Shown piece by piece: positions 35,798-46,841 of a stretch of DNA of 64,000 bases. The DNA lies in contig NC_134929.1 of NCBI RefSeq assembly GCF_051020765.1, positions 19,250,635-19,314,634 of the forward strand. The letters are read 5' to 3'. Under the pieces are notes generated by a model. It saw nothing but the letters and a program-made list of their open reading frames with translations, ran no database searches and was not told the DNA's origin. Position numbers and translations under genes: made by a program. The first letter of the stretch is position 1. Every line of letters begins with the position of its first letter. The DNA comes from Lasioglossum baleicum (taxonomy: Eukaryota > Arthropoda > Insecta > Hymenoptera > Halictidae).

Positions 35798-36748
35798 AAA
35801 TTGGAACTGTACGATCTAACAATAAGCAAAACTAATGTCCCTTCGGATCAGTCACCTGACATTGTGAACAGCGTCGTAGAAGGGGAAGGATAGAGTGGGT
35901 ACAGTATGTTCGGATCTGCCGAGCGCCAGTTCTAGAAGACTTCTACATTTCTCGTAGCCTGCCAAATGTAGAAAAGGATTGCGATTGAAATTGAAAGCGT
36001 GACTGAGGTTTAAACGTTCTTTTAAATTCAATAATAAAAATTTTGTCTACCAATGACTTTAGTAGGAGATGTTCACATTAGAAACTACACAGTACACACA
36101 CAGCGGGTGACAATGCTACCACCAAATAGTAGACATCCCAATTGCTCACCTGTGTTGTCACTGTTTTCCTCGCAGTGTGTACCCGTGTTTGTCCCGCTCG
36201 CTTTTACACGCTGTTTTCATGATATTACGACGAGGAGTTTCGGTACGTTTTACATCTTATCCCGACCTCTCGTCCGCAGGACAGCGTTGTTAACCCCATC
36301 TTTCGAAACCGTGCTCGCGGAAAATTTCACGAGCACTCCAGCTTTTCCTTGAATTTCCACCGTTCCTTTTTACGGCGCGAGCTTTTCTTTGTCACCGCAT
36401 AGCTTGAAATTCTAGGAGAGGAGCACACCACGCCGCTCTGCGAGCCCCGGCCTTGATGAGAAGCCTTTTCCTCCCTCGCTCGCCTGGCTCGCGGAGGAGC
36501 CGTAAAAAAATATGAGCTCGCTACCACGCCGATGAAAACGAAAGAGAAAGAGAAAGAGAGAGAGACAGAGGAGAGAGGACTAAACGCTTTGCGAGAACGA
36601 CGGTAGCGACGAGCGGTGGAAAAACGTAGCAATAGCCCTGGCCGCTTTATCGAACTACAATGACCGCGTTCTGTCCAACCGGAATGCTCGCGACACGTTT
36701 TATGCCTTTATTATTTGCAATTAATCTCTCTCGTTGATTCCACTGTTA
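35798..36748. other. Non-coding block, no gene seen
   Basis: Mixed sequence with two frames of about 100 codons on opposite strands (36053-36352 plus, 36327-36632 minus). The minus one runs through a GA-rich tract (36540-36575) and is low complexity. No gene is asserted. Confidence 0.55.
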
Positions 36749-36888
36749 CGGTAAAGTCTTGATCTAAGAAAAAAACTCGGGCTCGTAGCTTAAGCTTCTC
36801 AATCCCTCGAGGAGTATGCTCGACTGAGTGAGATTGCTCACTGGAGGGGATATTCGTTTTTCTTAGATCGTACAGTTCCCTTTTTCTT
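36749..36888. mobile_element. CGATCTAAG-ended MITE, longer copy
   Basis: The left end CGGTAAAGTCTTGATCTAAG and right end TTCTTAGATCGTACAGTTCC match those of the 59-bp copy at 19460. The roughly 100-bp interior (CTCGGGCTCG... to GGATATTCG) is absent from the short copy, so one is a deletion derivative of the other or both come from a larger parent. A related TTCTTAGATCGAATATT string also occurs at 5957 and 45648. Confidence 0.55.
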
Positions 36889-36944
36889 TGATCGAATATC
36901 TGTATCATAATTTCACGTGAGTAATCCAGTACTGGCAAGAGAGG

Positions 36945-37480
36945 GTAACATTTAATCCTAATGTTAAAATCTTGTATAAATTAATAAATTTATTATAAAA
37001 TTTAAGAGCAAGATTTAATATTAGAGTATAAATTAGTAAATTTGTTATAGAATTTAAAAGGAGTTAAAATAAAAATATAAATGAATAAGTTTACTATAAA
37101 AATTTAAAGTTGAGAGGAAATATTAAATTGTAATATAAATTAGTAAATTTATTGTGAAATTTAAGAGAAAGATTTAATATTAGATCATAAATTAGTAAGA
37201 TTATTATAGAATTTAAAAAGAGAGGTTAAAATTAAAATATAAATTAGTAAAATTATCAAATTAAAAATTGAGGGGGGAAATTTTAAATTATAATATAAAT
37301 TAGTAAAATTATCGAATTAAAAATTGAGGGAGGAAATTTTAAATTATAATATAAATTAGTAAATTTATTGTAAAATTTAAGAGAAAGATTTAATATTAGA
37401 GTATAAATTAGTAAATTTATTATTAGATTTACGAGAAAGATTTAATATTAGAATGTAAATTAATAAAGGATAACATTAAT
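36945..37480 (+). repeat. AT-rich minisatellite, about ten 53-bp units
   Basis: The anchor TATAAATTAGTAAA (or close variants) recurs at 36975, 37027, 37076, 37134, 37186, 37238, 37294, 37349, 37402 and 37454, giving spacings of 49-58 bp with most at 52-56. Units alternate between an AAATTTAAGAGAAAGATTTA form and an AAAAATTGAGGGAGGAAATT form. GC is very low, in contrast to the GC-rich DNA starting at 37500. No frame is conserved. Confidence 0.9.
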
Positions 37481-39895
37481 AAGTATCTTAAATTCGTGGA
37501 TGTTTCACGGAAGTCTCGCAGCCAGCCCGTTTCTTCCCGACAGTAAAGCGCGAGGTTCGCGAACCGTCGCCGTTTAACGCGAGCAATTGTCTCGTTGGTG
37601 TTCAACGAGCCGCGATCCAGTTCCGTATTGGTTTCAAGGCCGGTTCACGCGGAAGCCCACGCTGATGCACACGCTCCTCTCTCGATGGAGCTCTGAAGGG
37701 AAATCGGTGTTGGGACTCGGGACACGGTTCGATCCGGTCGTCGCGGGACCAACTCATTCGGAAAACGCGGCACATTGCGCTATAGCAGCCGGCGAGGCTA
37801 CTTTGTCGCACAATGGGCAACGTGTTGTCCATGGATCGCCGAGGGAGCACCACCTCGAGCAGTCCATTTGCCGTGGTTCTCTCCTCAGCTTTTCTCTGCT
37901 CCGTTCAGTTCTCCTCAGCTTGCCTCGGCTCTGCTCTGCTAGTCGCGCGGCGTATTTGCAGAGGGTTGCAGCTGAAAGGGCATCATCGTTGTCTTTTCCT
38001 TTGTGCCGACCGTGTCTTCGCTTCTCGGACCCTTTTCACGGTGAAATTGGACGAACGTCGTCGAGGAACTCGACGGAAAGGCGGTTGCCTCTCGAAATCC
38101 GACGTCCGACGACGATCGCTTACATTTTTCATCCCTCGGAACTCGATAAATGCCGTCACCTTCCTTGTTAGCCCACTCATCGAAGTTTCAAAACGGTTGC
38201 AGTATCGATTTCGAGCCTTGAAATAGCGCGACGGTTTCTCGAAGGAACTCTGCTAATTATTTACGTTGACCCTCGTCCGTTTCTTCTGACAATTTCACAC
38301 GTTTTTCACAGATTCCGAACAAGCAGTACACTCCGAACTTCGTTTATTAGTCATGAACGACGAGAATAGTCTCGTTTTGAGCGTGTCTCATTCAGCTCAG
38401 ATTGCCACTGCCGGGGAAGGAGTTCACAGAGTTGGTTTACGCGTTTCGCAACGAGACCGTATCATGCGCGGCTCGTTACTAGCCTCTCGAAGGCGATCTT
38501 CTCTCATTAAAGGTCAATATTCCCGACACGTTCCTCCCAACACCTTTGTCACGTATCTCCTTATTATTCCCGGGACGCGTGCCGGCAATATCCGCCGCGA
38601 TATTTTGCAACCAGTTCTATTTCTATGTGGGCCAGGTTCGCGCGTCGATGCCGACATTCGATAAGAATGGATGCTCGACCATCGTTAGTCAACGCCGAGG
38701 TTGTAGTTCGAGTTGCAACGGCTGGACACCGGCGCGACTTGTCCGTCTTGGAGCTGGCACAAGTGCATTTGTTCTAACTGTATCCATTTTTTCTTTGACA
38801 TTGTTTCGATCCTAAAAATATAACTCGAACTGAAGTGCTCGAGATGCTGTCGTTGTCGAACATGAAGTCGCGTCTTTGTGATCATGGTGGACTTGGAAAC
38901 TAAACATTTTGTTGCATCAAGTGCGAAAAATAGGGGTCACATAAAATGTCTTTCCTCCTCGGATAATTTTCGAAATAATTCCCGGAATTGTCCGAACAAC
39001 AGAGTATCAGCTACTTCAGCTTCTTCCCGATTTACGCAGCGTCGCGAAAGACCTGGGTAAATCGGTTGGGTAAATTAGTGTATCGGCCGAGCCCGTTAAC
39101 GTAACGAGCGCGGCTGGTATCACGGTATCGCATTCGTCCTCTAACCAGCATCGTTATTTTCCGGCAGCGAATTTAGACCGTATTATTCGATAATTAAGCC
39201 GTAGAACGATATCCGTTTATCCGGTCGATTAGCGAGTCGAGTAATTATACAACGCTCGCATAGGCAAGCGAGCTAATTACTATAAAATCATCGGTCGAGC
39301 CAGCCGAGATTCCCTTTAAACCGACACGCGCGCGTGCTCGAGGCACCACCGTTACACGGAAGAATCGATCGCCGGTGAGTATCCTTTTCTTCGTTTTTCG
39401 ATTCCCAGTGAAGGCACACGCGAGGCAGGTGAGGCAAAACGAGGCACGAGCGAGGCGAGCGCCTTTCCTCCCCTTTCGCCCAGGCGCGAGTACGTGCTCG
39501 CACGTACGGGCCTGCCTCTGTGTGACACAATCGCGAGGTAACAGGGCATCGATTACGTCAAAGTGAAACCGGCTACCTCATTGTATAATACGTGGACAGA
39601 TTTAACCGCGAGGCGGATCCTAGAGAAACAGGAAGCCGCCTCGAGGCGCGCCGTTGACCGTCCGCCAAGCAAGAGCGTGGCTTTCACTATCCTTGGCAAT
39701 TGTCAGCGCCCGATGGCGGCTACTCGAGAGTCAGCTATAATCTATCCAACCAGACTAGTCAATGGAGCACCTTTGCTAACTATCTCAAAAGTGTTACTTC
39801 AACTCTGTCGCACTCAATTGGCTTCTACTAACCGTGCACAGTGGTAAAATGTCTAATTCTAGCTGAACAAAAATAATTTTTCTCAATTATTGAAA
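37481..39895. other. Non-coding block, GC-rich, weak N-terminal candidate
   Basis: Several frames of 100-194 codons overlap between 37587 and 38226. One starts MGNVLSMDRRGSTTSSSP at 37813 (plus), which fits an N-myristoylation pattern, but the frame then runs into pyrimidine-rich DNA with repeated CTCAG/TTCAG and has no convincing donor. A GTGAGTAT donor-like site is at 39374. A patch rich in TAATTA/ATAATTAAG at 39180-39290 contains an imperfect inverted pair (GCTCGC...GCGAGC). Confidence 0.4.
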
Positions 39896-40184
39896 AAACA
39901 TGTTTAATTGAGAAAATATATTATTACTAATTTACTATATTATTACTAATTTATTAGACATACTGAACCAAGTAATTGTGACAATTATATCTCATTATTT
40001 CCATTTGTTATCTATTAGCAACTAGTTGAATGTTCTGAAAAACATGTTTAATTGAGAAAATATATTATTACTAATTTACTATATTATTACTAATTTATTA
40101 GACATACTGAACCAAGTAATTGTGACAATTATATCTCATTATTTCCATTTGTTATCTATTAACAACTAGTTGAATGTTCTGAAA
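39896..40184 (+). repeat. Recent tandem duplication, 2 x 144 bp
   Basis: The 144-bp unit beginning AACATGTTTAATTGAGAAAA and ending GTTGAATGTTCTGAAA is present twice, back to back. The only difference noticed is G versus A in TATTAGCAACTAG (40017) and TATTAACAACTAG (40161). Inside each unit ATTATTACTAATTTA is itself repeated in tandem. Near-identity suggests a very young duplication or assembly duplication. Confidence 0.9.
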
Positions 40185-40906
40185 CTGCGGTGAATTTTTG
40201 TGTTGTGCATTGAAAAAAGGAAAGTAAGTACATATTAAAATAATTTATATTTTCTCGTTTTAGTTTAAAACTAAAAGGAGGAAGTAAATAAAATGAACCA
40301 TAATCGAAAGCGTTTTTCTTATGAATGAGTTAATAAAGTAAGGTTATACTTTGACTCGAGCATACTCAAGCTGCAATACTTTTGTATATTTTATCTACAT
40401 ATATGAATTACTTAACAATGTCGAAGGAAAATTAGCTGCTACAACCTGCTACTTACTTAGTGGGAAATCCGATCCGATTAGATCGCTTAATTATAGCTTG
40501 TAATACGAATATTATATTATATGTAATTAAGTTACTGTAATTATAATTTTTAAAAAAAGTAATCATAATGAAGTCATTTTCTTATATTCACAGACTTTAC
40601 CTTCTATAAGTCAGAAATATAGAAATATAAAAAAAATATCCGTTTGTTATAATTTTTATGTTCAATTCCTTTATAACAAGAGAAGTAAATATCATAATAG
40701 TAATTATCAAGCATCAAGAGGATATAAATTATTCAAAAATAATTTTTTCCACGTAAAATCGAAACATTTACTTAGTCAAAAATTGAGTTACACTGTGCTG
40801 TCCCGGATCTCTTCTAGCGAGACGCGTACAGTACGCGAATTTGTTTACTTTTACTACCCCGTCTCGTCGAATAGACTATAGCTAGCTGGCTGCCACAGTC
40901 AGGCTA
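40185..40906. other. AT-rich block, no gene seen
   Basis: Low-GC DNA following the 144-bp duplication, turning abruptly GC-rich at about 40800. No frame, repeat or RNA gene is recognised. Confidence 0.55.
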
Positions 40907-41194
40907 ACCGACCGTGAACATCTTCCTCGCAGACCTTGAACACCAATTGAACAAACCGCGCCAAGCTTGTTGGTTCGGTCGTCGATCAGATTTCGCCGCG
41001 ATTGCCTCGAAGGCCGGACTAATCGCATTATCCAATTGATCTAGCGAAGTCAACGCTCGCCTAACAACCGGCGACGCACGCTCGCTTCCTCCAGGAAGAA
41101 CGGCAGACATATTCGCCGTGTGGAATTTTACCCAGTGGTAACACTCGGCGGCTTGTCTGCGACGTCTTCGAGCATCCTCCGAAGGTTTTTGCAA
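40907..41194 (-). CDS. Weak exon-like frame, unrecognised
   Basis: The minus-strand frame of 96 codons reads, in parts, KPSEDARRRRRQAAECYHW, VKFHTANMSAVLPGGSERAS and VVRRALTSLDQLDNAISP, then AFEAIAAKSD. The balanced, helical-looking composition of the middle is better than that of the surrounding GC-rich shadows. There is no ATG at its head (it opens with TTG after a stop 21 bp upstream). It begins just 50 bp from the mariner-like element at 41244. It could be a fragment of an old gene or retrocopy, or chance. No family was recognised. Confidence 0.15.
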
Positions 41195-41243
41195 GCTTAG
41201 GCATTTTTGCCGTCAGGATTATCTTCGCTTGTCGAATGAAATA

Positions 41244-41908
41244 GGGTAAAGTGCCCAAATATGGTATAGTCGCCTATAATGGCACTACATACCTTACATC
41301 TTGTAAAGGAGAAGTCACACTCTATTGAGAAAATCCTCAAACAATAGCTTACCATGTTACTCAAAAGTGTGCAGTGCAGTCGCATTCTATACAATAGATT
41401 TTAATATCGATCCTCCGCCAGTTGTGTCTCCACGTGTTGAATATTTTTGTGGTTAGATTTTCGGTTGTATCTTTTTCGAGGAAGGTAAGTGATTTCGAAA
41501 TGTTTGAACATATCTGTAGTTTCAGTTTGTTTATATTAATGTTTGCCAACTGTTGGTTTGGGCTGAAATTCATTCTCTCTTTGTCAGTAGCTAGTATTAT
41601 CAGTCCACGTGGAGTTCCCAATATGGCACTACCAAGGGTTCCTTAATATGGGTATAGCTATATATATTGACATTTTTGGTGTGGGGCTCAAGGTGTACCA
41701 TATGTATTAAAAACCCCTTTTACTGAAACCTGCAAATGACACACCCCAAAAAAAAATATTTTTCCCAAGCTGTATTAATTTTTGAGCAAACTTGACACCA
41801 GAGTCTTATAGGAAGGAAATGCATCTACAACTGGTAATTTGTTGGACGAAAAAGAGCATTCTAAAATAATCGATAAATGACATCAGCACAAAGTGGTTCA
41901 TTTTATCC
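41244..41908 (+). mobile_element. Non-autonomous TA-flanked (Tc1/mariner-like) element, copy 2
   Basis: It starts GGGTAAAGTGCCCAAATATGG, preceded by TA, and ends GTGGTTCATTTTATCC followed by TA; the right TIR has lost about 14 bp compared with copy 1 at 24420. It is the reverse-orientation relative of that copy, with the same order of shared blocks. A strong donor-like AAGGTAAGTG (41482-41491) is also present in copy 1 (as CTAGGTAAGTG on its minus strand). The frames it contains (74-86 codons) are hydrophobic and not transposase-like. Confidence 0.75.
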
Positions 41909-43108
41909 TACAAGATGTCCCTATTCTGACAAGACATTATCATAAGTTGAACTATACTTGAATCTACGGATTTATCAGAAAAATGAGTGGTACAGTTAAA
42001 ACTGTACCTTTACATAACGAGCTGCAAACAGACACTATATTTACGAGGCATGTATCCAACCCTTAAACTATGCAAATACAACATCGTGGTGCACCGATCG
42101 TTACGAACTATGTATATCGTGTAAAGATTGATGTGCATTTTACTGCTTCTTCCGACCTCGTGACCGATTCTCTACGTTCTCGAGCATGTTCAGACGTGTT
42201 TTTCCATTGAATTAGCCACTTTTAATCGGTCTCTGTCGTCTAACCCCCGCGCCCCTAGCTGCACATATGCATGTGTTCTCGATGCAGCGACCGTCGTTGC
42301 CGCGTGTAACCGCGCGCACGACCACTCTTCGCCTCTCTAAATCGATATCAACCGCGTAGCCCAGTTTACCGACGGTGCCGGGAAAGGCTTTAGCGCGATT
42401 CTACGGTTTCCAAGCCGCCCCCGCAAACTTGCGTCACCCGTGGCCGAATTTGCAGCGGCGAGCTTCGCCCACGGAAATTTTGCCGCCCTGGTTTTCCTCG
42501 CCTTATCCGCTTCGTCCCTCTAATACATACTTGTCACTTTCATAGCACCGTACGGTTCTGGTCACTTTTAATCTTTGAATGGCTCCATTTCAATCCTGCA
42601 TTGTACTGTTTGACTTGTTATTTTTATAAAGTAATGTAAAATAGTCACTTAATAATTTACATTATTAGATGTGTAGGTATCTAATCAATTACTGAACATT
42701 TAAGTATTTCGTAAAGTGTAATATCAATTTCATATCCACCAAATTTAAAATCTCATAAAAAACGGCAATATTTTAGGTCGGAAGAAATGTTTAGTTTTCG
42801 AGTTAAAATAGCTCCGAGTGCAAACGGTTAATCCTTAGAAGCTTCTCCTATATGTTTTTTCGTGAATCGAAAAAGGATTTGTACTTCCGGTTTAATAATC
42901 AACGTTTATTAAATATAGTACAAATCTGTTACCGGCAGAATTAACTTTGGACAACTATTTCAGGAACTAGTAGACTGTAGCGGTGTTACAACTTTAAAAC
43001 GGACGAGCGTATAAAATGTTCGGATGTGATCGCGTATAATTATTGGGACGAGACTATGAAAGTCCTCCAGACGAGATTCCGATGTTCTCTGTACGAGGTT
43101 ACGAATTA
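41909..43108. other. Non-coding block, no gene seen
   Basis: GC-rich at 42150-42520 and AT-rich after that. No frame above 60 codons is open in a credible context, and no repeat was recognised. Confidence 0.55.
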
Positions 43109-43256
43109 AGGTCTTTGCCCACTAGGACGCCCCCGGCAATGGCGCCATTGCAGGTATAGTAGGCGCAGTCCCATTGAAATACACAGAAGAAACCCAAAAC
43201 GGTGACGGAGCGATGGCGCAGGTATACAGAGGGGGCGTCCTAGTGGGCAAAGACCC
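43109..43256. mobile_element. PIF/Harbinger-like MITE, 148 bp
   Basis: The ends are long inverted repeats: the left is AGGTCTTTGCCCACTAGGAC followed by GCCCCC, and the right is GGGGGC followed by GTCCTAGTGGGCAAAGACCC. They match over 26 bp with one mismatch at the outermost base. Both sides are flanked by TTA (43106-43108 and 43257-43259), the three-base duplication used by PIF/Harbinger elements (family knowledge). The interior carries an inner near-repeat (ATGGCGCCATTGCAGGTATA and GCGATGGCGCAGGTATACA). The near-perfect TIRs suggest recent activity. Confidence 0.8.
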
Positions 43257-45429
43257 TTATTCTGACTCTCTTCTCCGAGGTCCGATCGCTGGTCACCTCG
43301 TTGGTGCTAAAATTCTTCGAGGGGATGGGCCCGATTTGTTGGGAGAATCATCCCCATTCGTTGATTGACTTGAGGGAGGAGGATCTTCCGGACAGCCCTC
43401 ACCAGTGGAGGAGGGAAGTGCCTGCCTCAGGTCAATCACGGAAACTTCGGAAAAATATGCAATAACGGGGACTCCTGCGCAGCGCGACGAAAAGGCCCAA
43501 GGGGATGCGATACCTGCCTCGGGCCCTCACGGACCTTGAGGATATCAATGACGTGCGGGACAGGCGTGACGGTTGTAATCGTAAAATTGCTAAAACTCTC
43601 AAAATTTCGAGACCCTTTCCGACGGTAATTTAAAGACTACGGTAAAAATATGAAACGCTTGCCGCGCGGAATGGCAGATGTCTAACGTTCGAATTTTAGA
43701 AATAATGCAAATAAAGACGCGACGAATCATCGATTGCGAAACCGAACATATAGAAATCGATCAAGTTCCGGTTTGGAACACTGTCTCGACACATTCCTTT
43801 AGAATGCAAAATCGGGAATGAAACACGCATGGCCTATCACTGGAAGCCGTTTCGCAAAGCAGGATTAGAGCGAGTAGGGCCAAGACCGAAGCAAAGCTGT
43901 TCAACAGAACGGTTCCGAAACAGCTCCTCGAGCAGCACCGTAATCGGAGCCGATTTCGGTGCACGGGTTCGCGGCATTGCATCAGCGAAATTCGTTACGT
44001 GTCCTCGTTCCGAAATACGTGCGACGAAACTGGCCGGGTCCGCGGCTCTCCATGAAGACTCTCGACCGGTTTCATTAAAACGGAGACAAACAGTCCCGCC
44101 GGTGTCGTTAAACGGAGTGTGTCCGAGGTACTGGATATTCTGATATAATACCGGCGTAGTTTTGCGCGAGCCGCGGGGAAATCGTCTACTCTTTGTGCGG
44201 GAAATTGCACGTGGTTAAAACGCTGGAACCTCGTTAACAAGAAAGACAGAGAGGCACGGTTTCGCGGAGAAAAAAAGATCGGGTTCGCCGAGCGGGGAAA
44301 ACGATTTCGTTGCTCCTCGTTTTGTTTCCCCGGTGGCGTTTCCCGCTGCCGATCGGGCTCTTTCTTTTTCTGTGGAGGACTCCATCGATATCCGAGATAT
44401 AGCGATCAGATCGCGATGCCGGTCTCTTCGAAGCTCTGAATAAAAGAAAACGACGCGACGTCTGGCACGAGCTCGGTCGCGCTGCGACGACGAAACTGCT
44501 CGCAGAACCTGCCGGTGGCAGAAAGCATTTTATTTCGCTAATACGACTCTCTTCTCTTCTCTTGCCTCCGGCGAGAATTTGGCTGATCCGACGGAACTGT
44601 CTGACCCGGCGCGACACCGACGCCATTCGACTCGGAAATTAACCGACCGACAGCCCAAAAGTAGGGTCAGTCAAATATTAACCGGATTTGGTTCTACGGT
44701 CGCATAGTTACCCTTATCTACGCGAACCCAACCGCCTGTTCGAGCAGACACGTTTTAACTCGTACGCTGCCAGCATCGCGGATATCTGACGTCTGCTGTC
44801 TCTCAATTTACTTACTTGCTGTGTAAAATGTTCATAGTTCACGGAATAATATTCAAGGAATCTGTGTGATTTTTATTATCACGCTTAATCTTCACCGTCT
44901 TCATTACAACGTCAAATCTTGTAATCGAATTTTAAACCACTTCCCGATGAGCTTAGAGACTTGAAACTTTAAACATACCTCAGAATTGGATGACAATGCA
45001 ATATTAAAAAACAAATTGGAAAAGACTGTGCGTTAAGGAGAAAAAATTTTTAATATTAACCGTCACACCTCGTCACGCGACGCTCGGTAGTACGTGATCG
45101 CGTTCAGCGATCCCCACTCCGCGCGCCAGCGCTCCCTACTTCACTACGCGGTCCCACTCCGACTCATCCCCACTCCACTGACCCATTTTCAACCGAAGGA
45201 GCTCAGTCAGTGTGGTGTTCCGCTCATTCAGTTCCATTTCGGACAATTTCGGACTCCATCAAGAGACGTTGTCTCTCGGAGTCATGCCCTCATTCTATCT
45301 CGCGTATTTCCATATCTTGCGTTTCTATATATCTTACTATTTCATACCAGTATCTTGCGTTCCATTTAAAAAAAAAGACTAAAAAGTAGAAAATAAAAAT
45401 ATATACATATAAAAAAACTTTTTAAAAAT
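43257..45429. other. Non-coding block, no gene seen
   Basis: The sequence after the MITE contains a short repeated phrase (CCTGCCTCAGGTCAATCACGG at 43430, CCTGCCTCGGGCCCTCACGGA at 43513). At 43760-44630 frames overlap on both strands. At 45090-45370 a 91-codon frame has no motif. Nothing can be asserted. Confidence 0.5.
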
Positions 45430-45606
45430 CACGCTTATATTAAAATGCACTAACAAGGAGAAAATAATTTTTTACTATAAATAAAAGCGTGTGAAGCATC
45501 CATGCAGATTAGGTCAATATAATTTAGCGCTCCACGCTTTTATTTATAGTCACTAATGTCTAAAAAGATTATTTTCTCCTTTTAAGTGCATTTTAATATA
45601 AGCGTG
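45430..45606. repeat. Foldback element, arms of 62-74 bp
   Basis: The left arm (45430-45491) begins CACGCTTATATTAAAATGCA and ends CTATAAATAAAAGCGTG. The right arm (45533-45606) is its complement, beginning CACGCTTTTATTTATAG and ending TGCATTTTAATATAAGCGTG. The right arm has an extra segment of about 13 bp (GTCACTAATGTCT region). The loop is about 41 bp. Each arm is itself bounded by CACGC/GCGTG. It is probably a MITE or a head-to-head pair of one small repeat. Confidence 0.75.
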
Positions 45607-45677
45607 GTTTATAAAATGTTTCTTTTCATATATTTTTATGTTCGTTTTTCTTAGATCGAATATTCACCGTATCTCGA

Positions 45678-45730
45678 TAGACTGCGGATCTCTTTACGCG
45701 AAATTAAAATTGAGCAGCAAAGTCTTGACG
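45678..45730 (+). mobile_element. hAT-like MITE left end, truncated
   Basis: TAGACTGCGGATCTCTTTACG matches the left TIR of the family at 35190, with an extra CT. The next bases (GCGAAATTAAAATTGAGCAGCA) loosely follow the 32649 copy. No right end was found downstream, so only a truncated end is called. It lies about 70 bp from the foldback at 45430-45606. Confidence 0.4.
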
Positions 45731-46690
45731 TAAGACGGAGGAAGCACGGACGAAAGGGTTGAATAATTGATTCGCGTGTGGTAGATCTAAAAGCAGGATA
45801 CGCACAGGCCAGCACGTTGCAGTCTTTATAATAGCATAATTTGTCTTTTCTTAGCATTCCATTTTTACGTTCGGAAAATGTCACCGCAATTTCTATAATA
45901 TCGAGCCACTCATCGCTTTGCACACACGTCTGACGAACTAAAGCGATTCGAAAGGGCCGAACCTGGTAGGTGAGGGAGTCCGTCAAATCTCCACAGAGCA
46001 GGAACGCGATCGAAATACGAAAAGAGCGGGAATCACAGCGGAGATAAGCGTCTCTGTCTTGGCATCGTCTGGAAGTCGGCCGCCTTTTTGGCACGGCTTC
46101 GCAACGAGCCTCCGTACGTGCCACGAACCAGCCTACTCCTCAAGGTCAGATGTAATAATTCAGGTGAATGTGGGTTTGCGTAACTATAGCCGTTCGCCGA
46201 GAGAGATGGAAAAAAGAGAGAGAGAGAGGAGAGGTGGAGATGTCAAAGGGAAAGATGAATGCGCTCGATTCGAGCCGCGGAAAATTATCCACGTCCGATG
46301 AGAGCCCATCGATGCTCGTCCCTGTTTGACCTCGGGCGACGAACAATCGGCCTCGTAGATCACGACGAGGATCGATGGCGAATTCGCTCGTTCCTTGTTT
46401 ACACGGCCACTCGACGCTCTCAAAGAGAAAACATCGCGGAAACGTCAGCTCGCATTTTTCTCCCGATATTTTTTCACCGTGAAACTTGCCGGCAGGTCGC
46501 GCGTGACGCAATGATCGCTACGGGGTAGAGGTGCTAATGATCCGAGCAAATATTCCACGCGCTACAGCCTGCGAAGTTTCGACGCCGAACTCCCCGAAAT
46601 CACGTGGAGAAAATTTTTAACGCTCGAACGACCGGTTTTAGATTTTTTGAAGTGAAAACTTCTTTATACTTCTCGATACAGAAGTGATTT
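45731..46690. other. Non-coding block, no gene seen
   Basis: A minus-strand frame of 157 codons (45651-46124) starts over the truncated MITE and shows no motif. A (GA)n tract lies at 46207-46228. Other frames overlap on both strands. Confidence 0.5.
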
Positions 46691-46841
46691 CACGTGGCAA
46701 ATTAAATTTTGCGAGTTGGATTTAACTCTCGAGATAAAATCACTTATTCCCAAAAAGAACGCGAAAATTGAATTCAAAATGAATTTTGAGGGTTGAATTT
46801 AATTCTCGAGATGAAGCCGCTTCCTCCCAAAAAGAACACCA
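46691..46841 (+). repeat. Diverged tandem duplication, 77-bp period
   Basis: AACTCTCGAGATAAAATCAC at 46724 and AATTCTCGAGATGAAGCCGC at 46801 are equivalent positions of two consecutive units. Each unit also contains TTGCGAGTTGGATTT or TTGAGGGTTGAATTT before this point, and CCCAAAAAGAAC after it. No frame is conserved. Confidence 0.65.

Noticed and set aside
37813..38226. Frame starting MGNVLSMDRRG, a possible N-myristoylated protein
   Set aside because: Only the first 20 residues look plausible; the rest is pyrimidine-driven, and no donor follows the plausible part.
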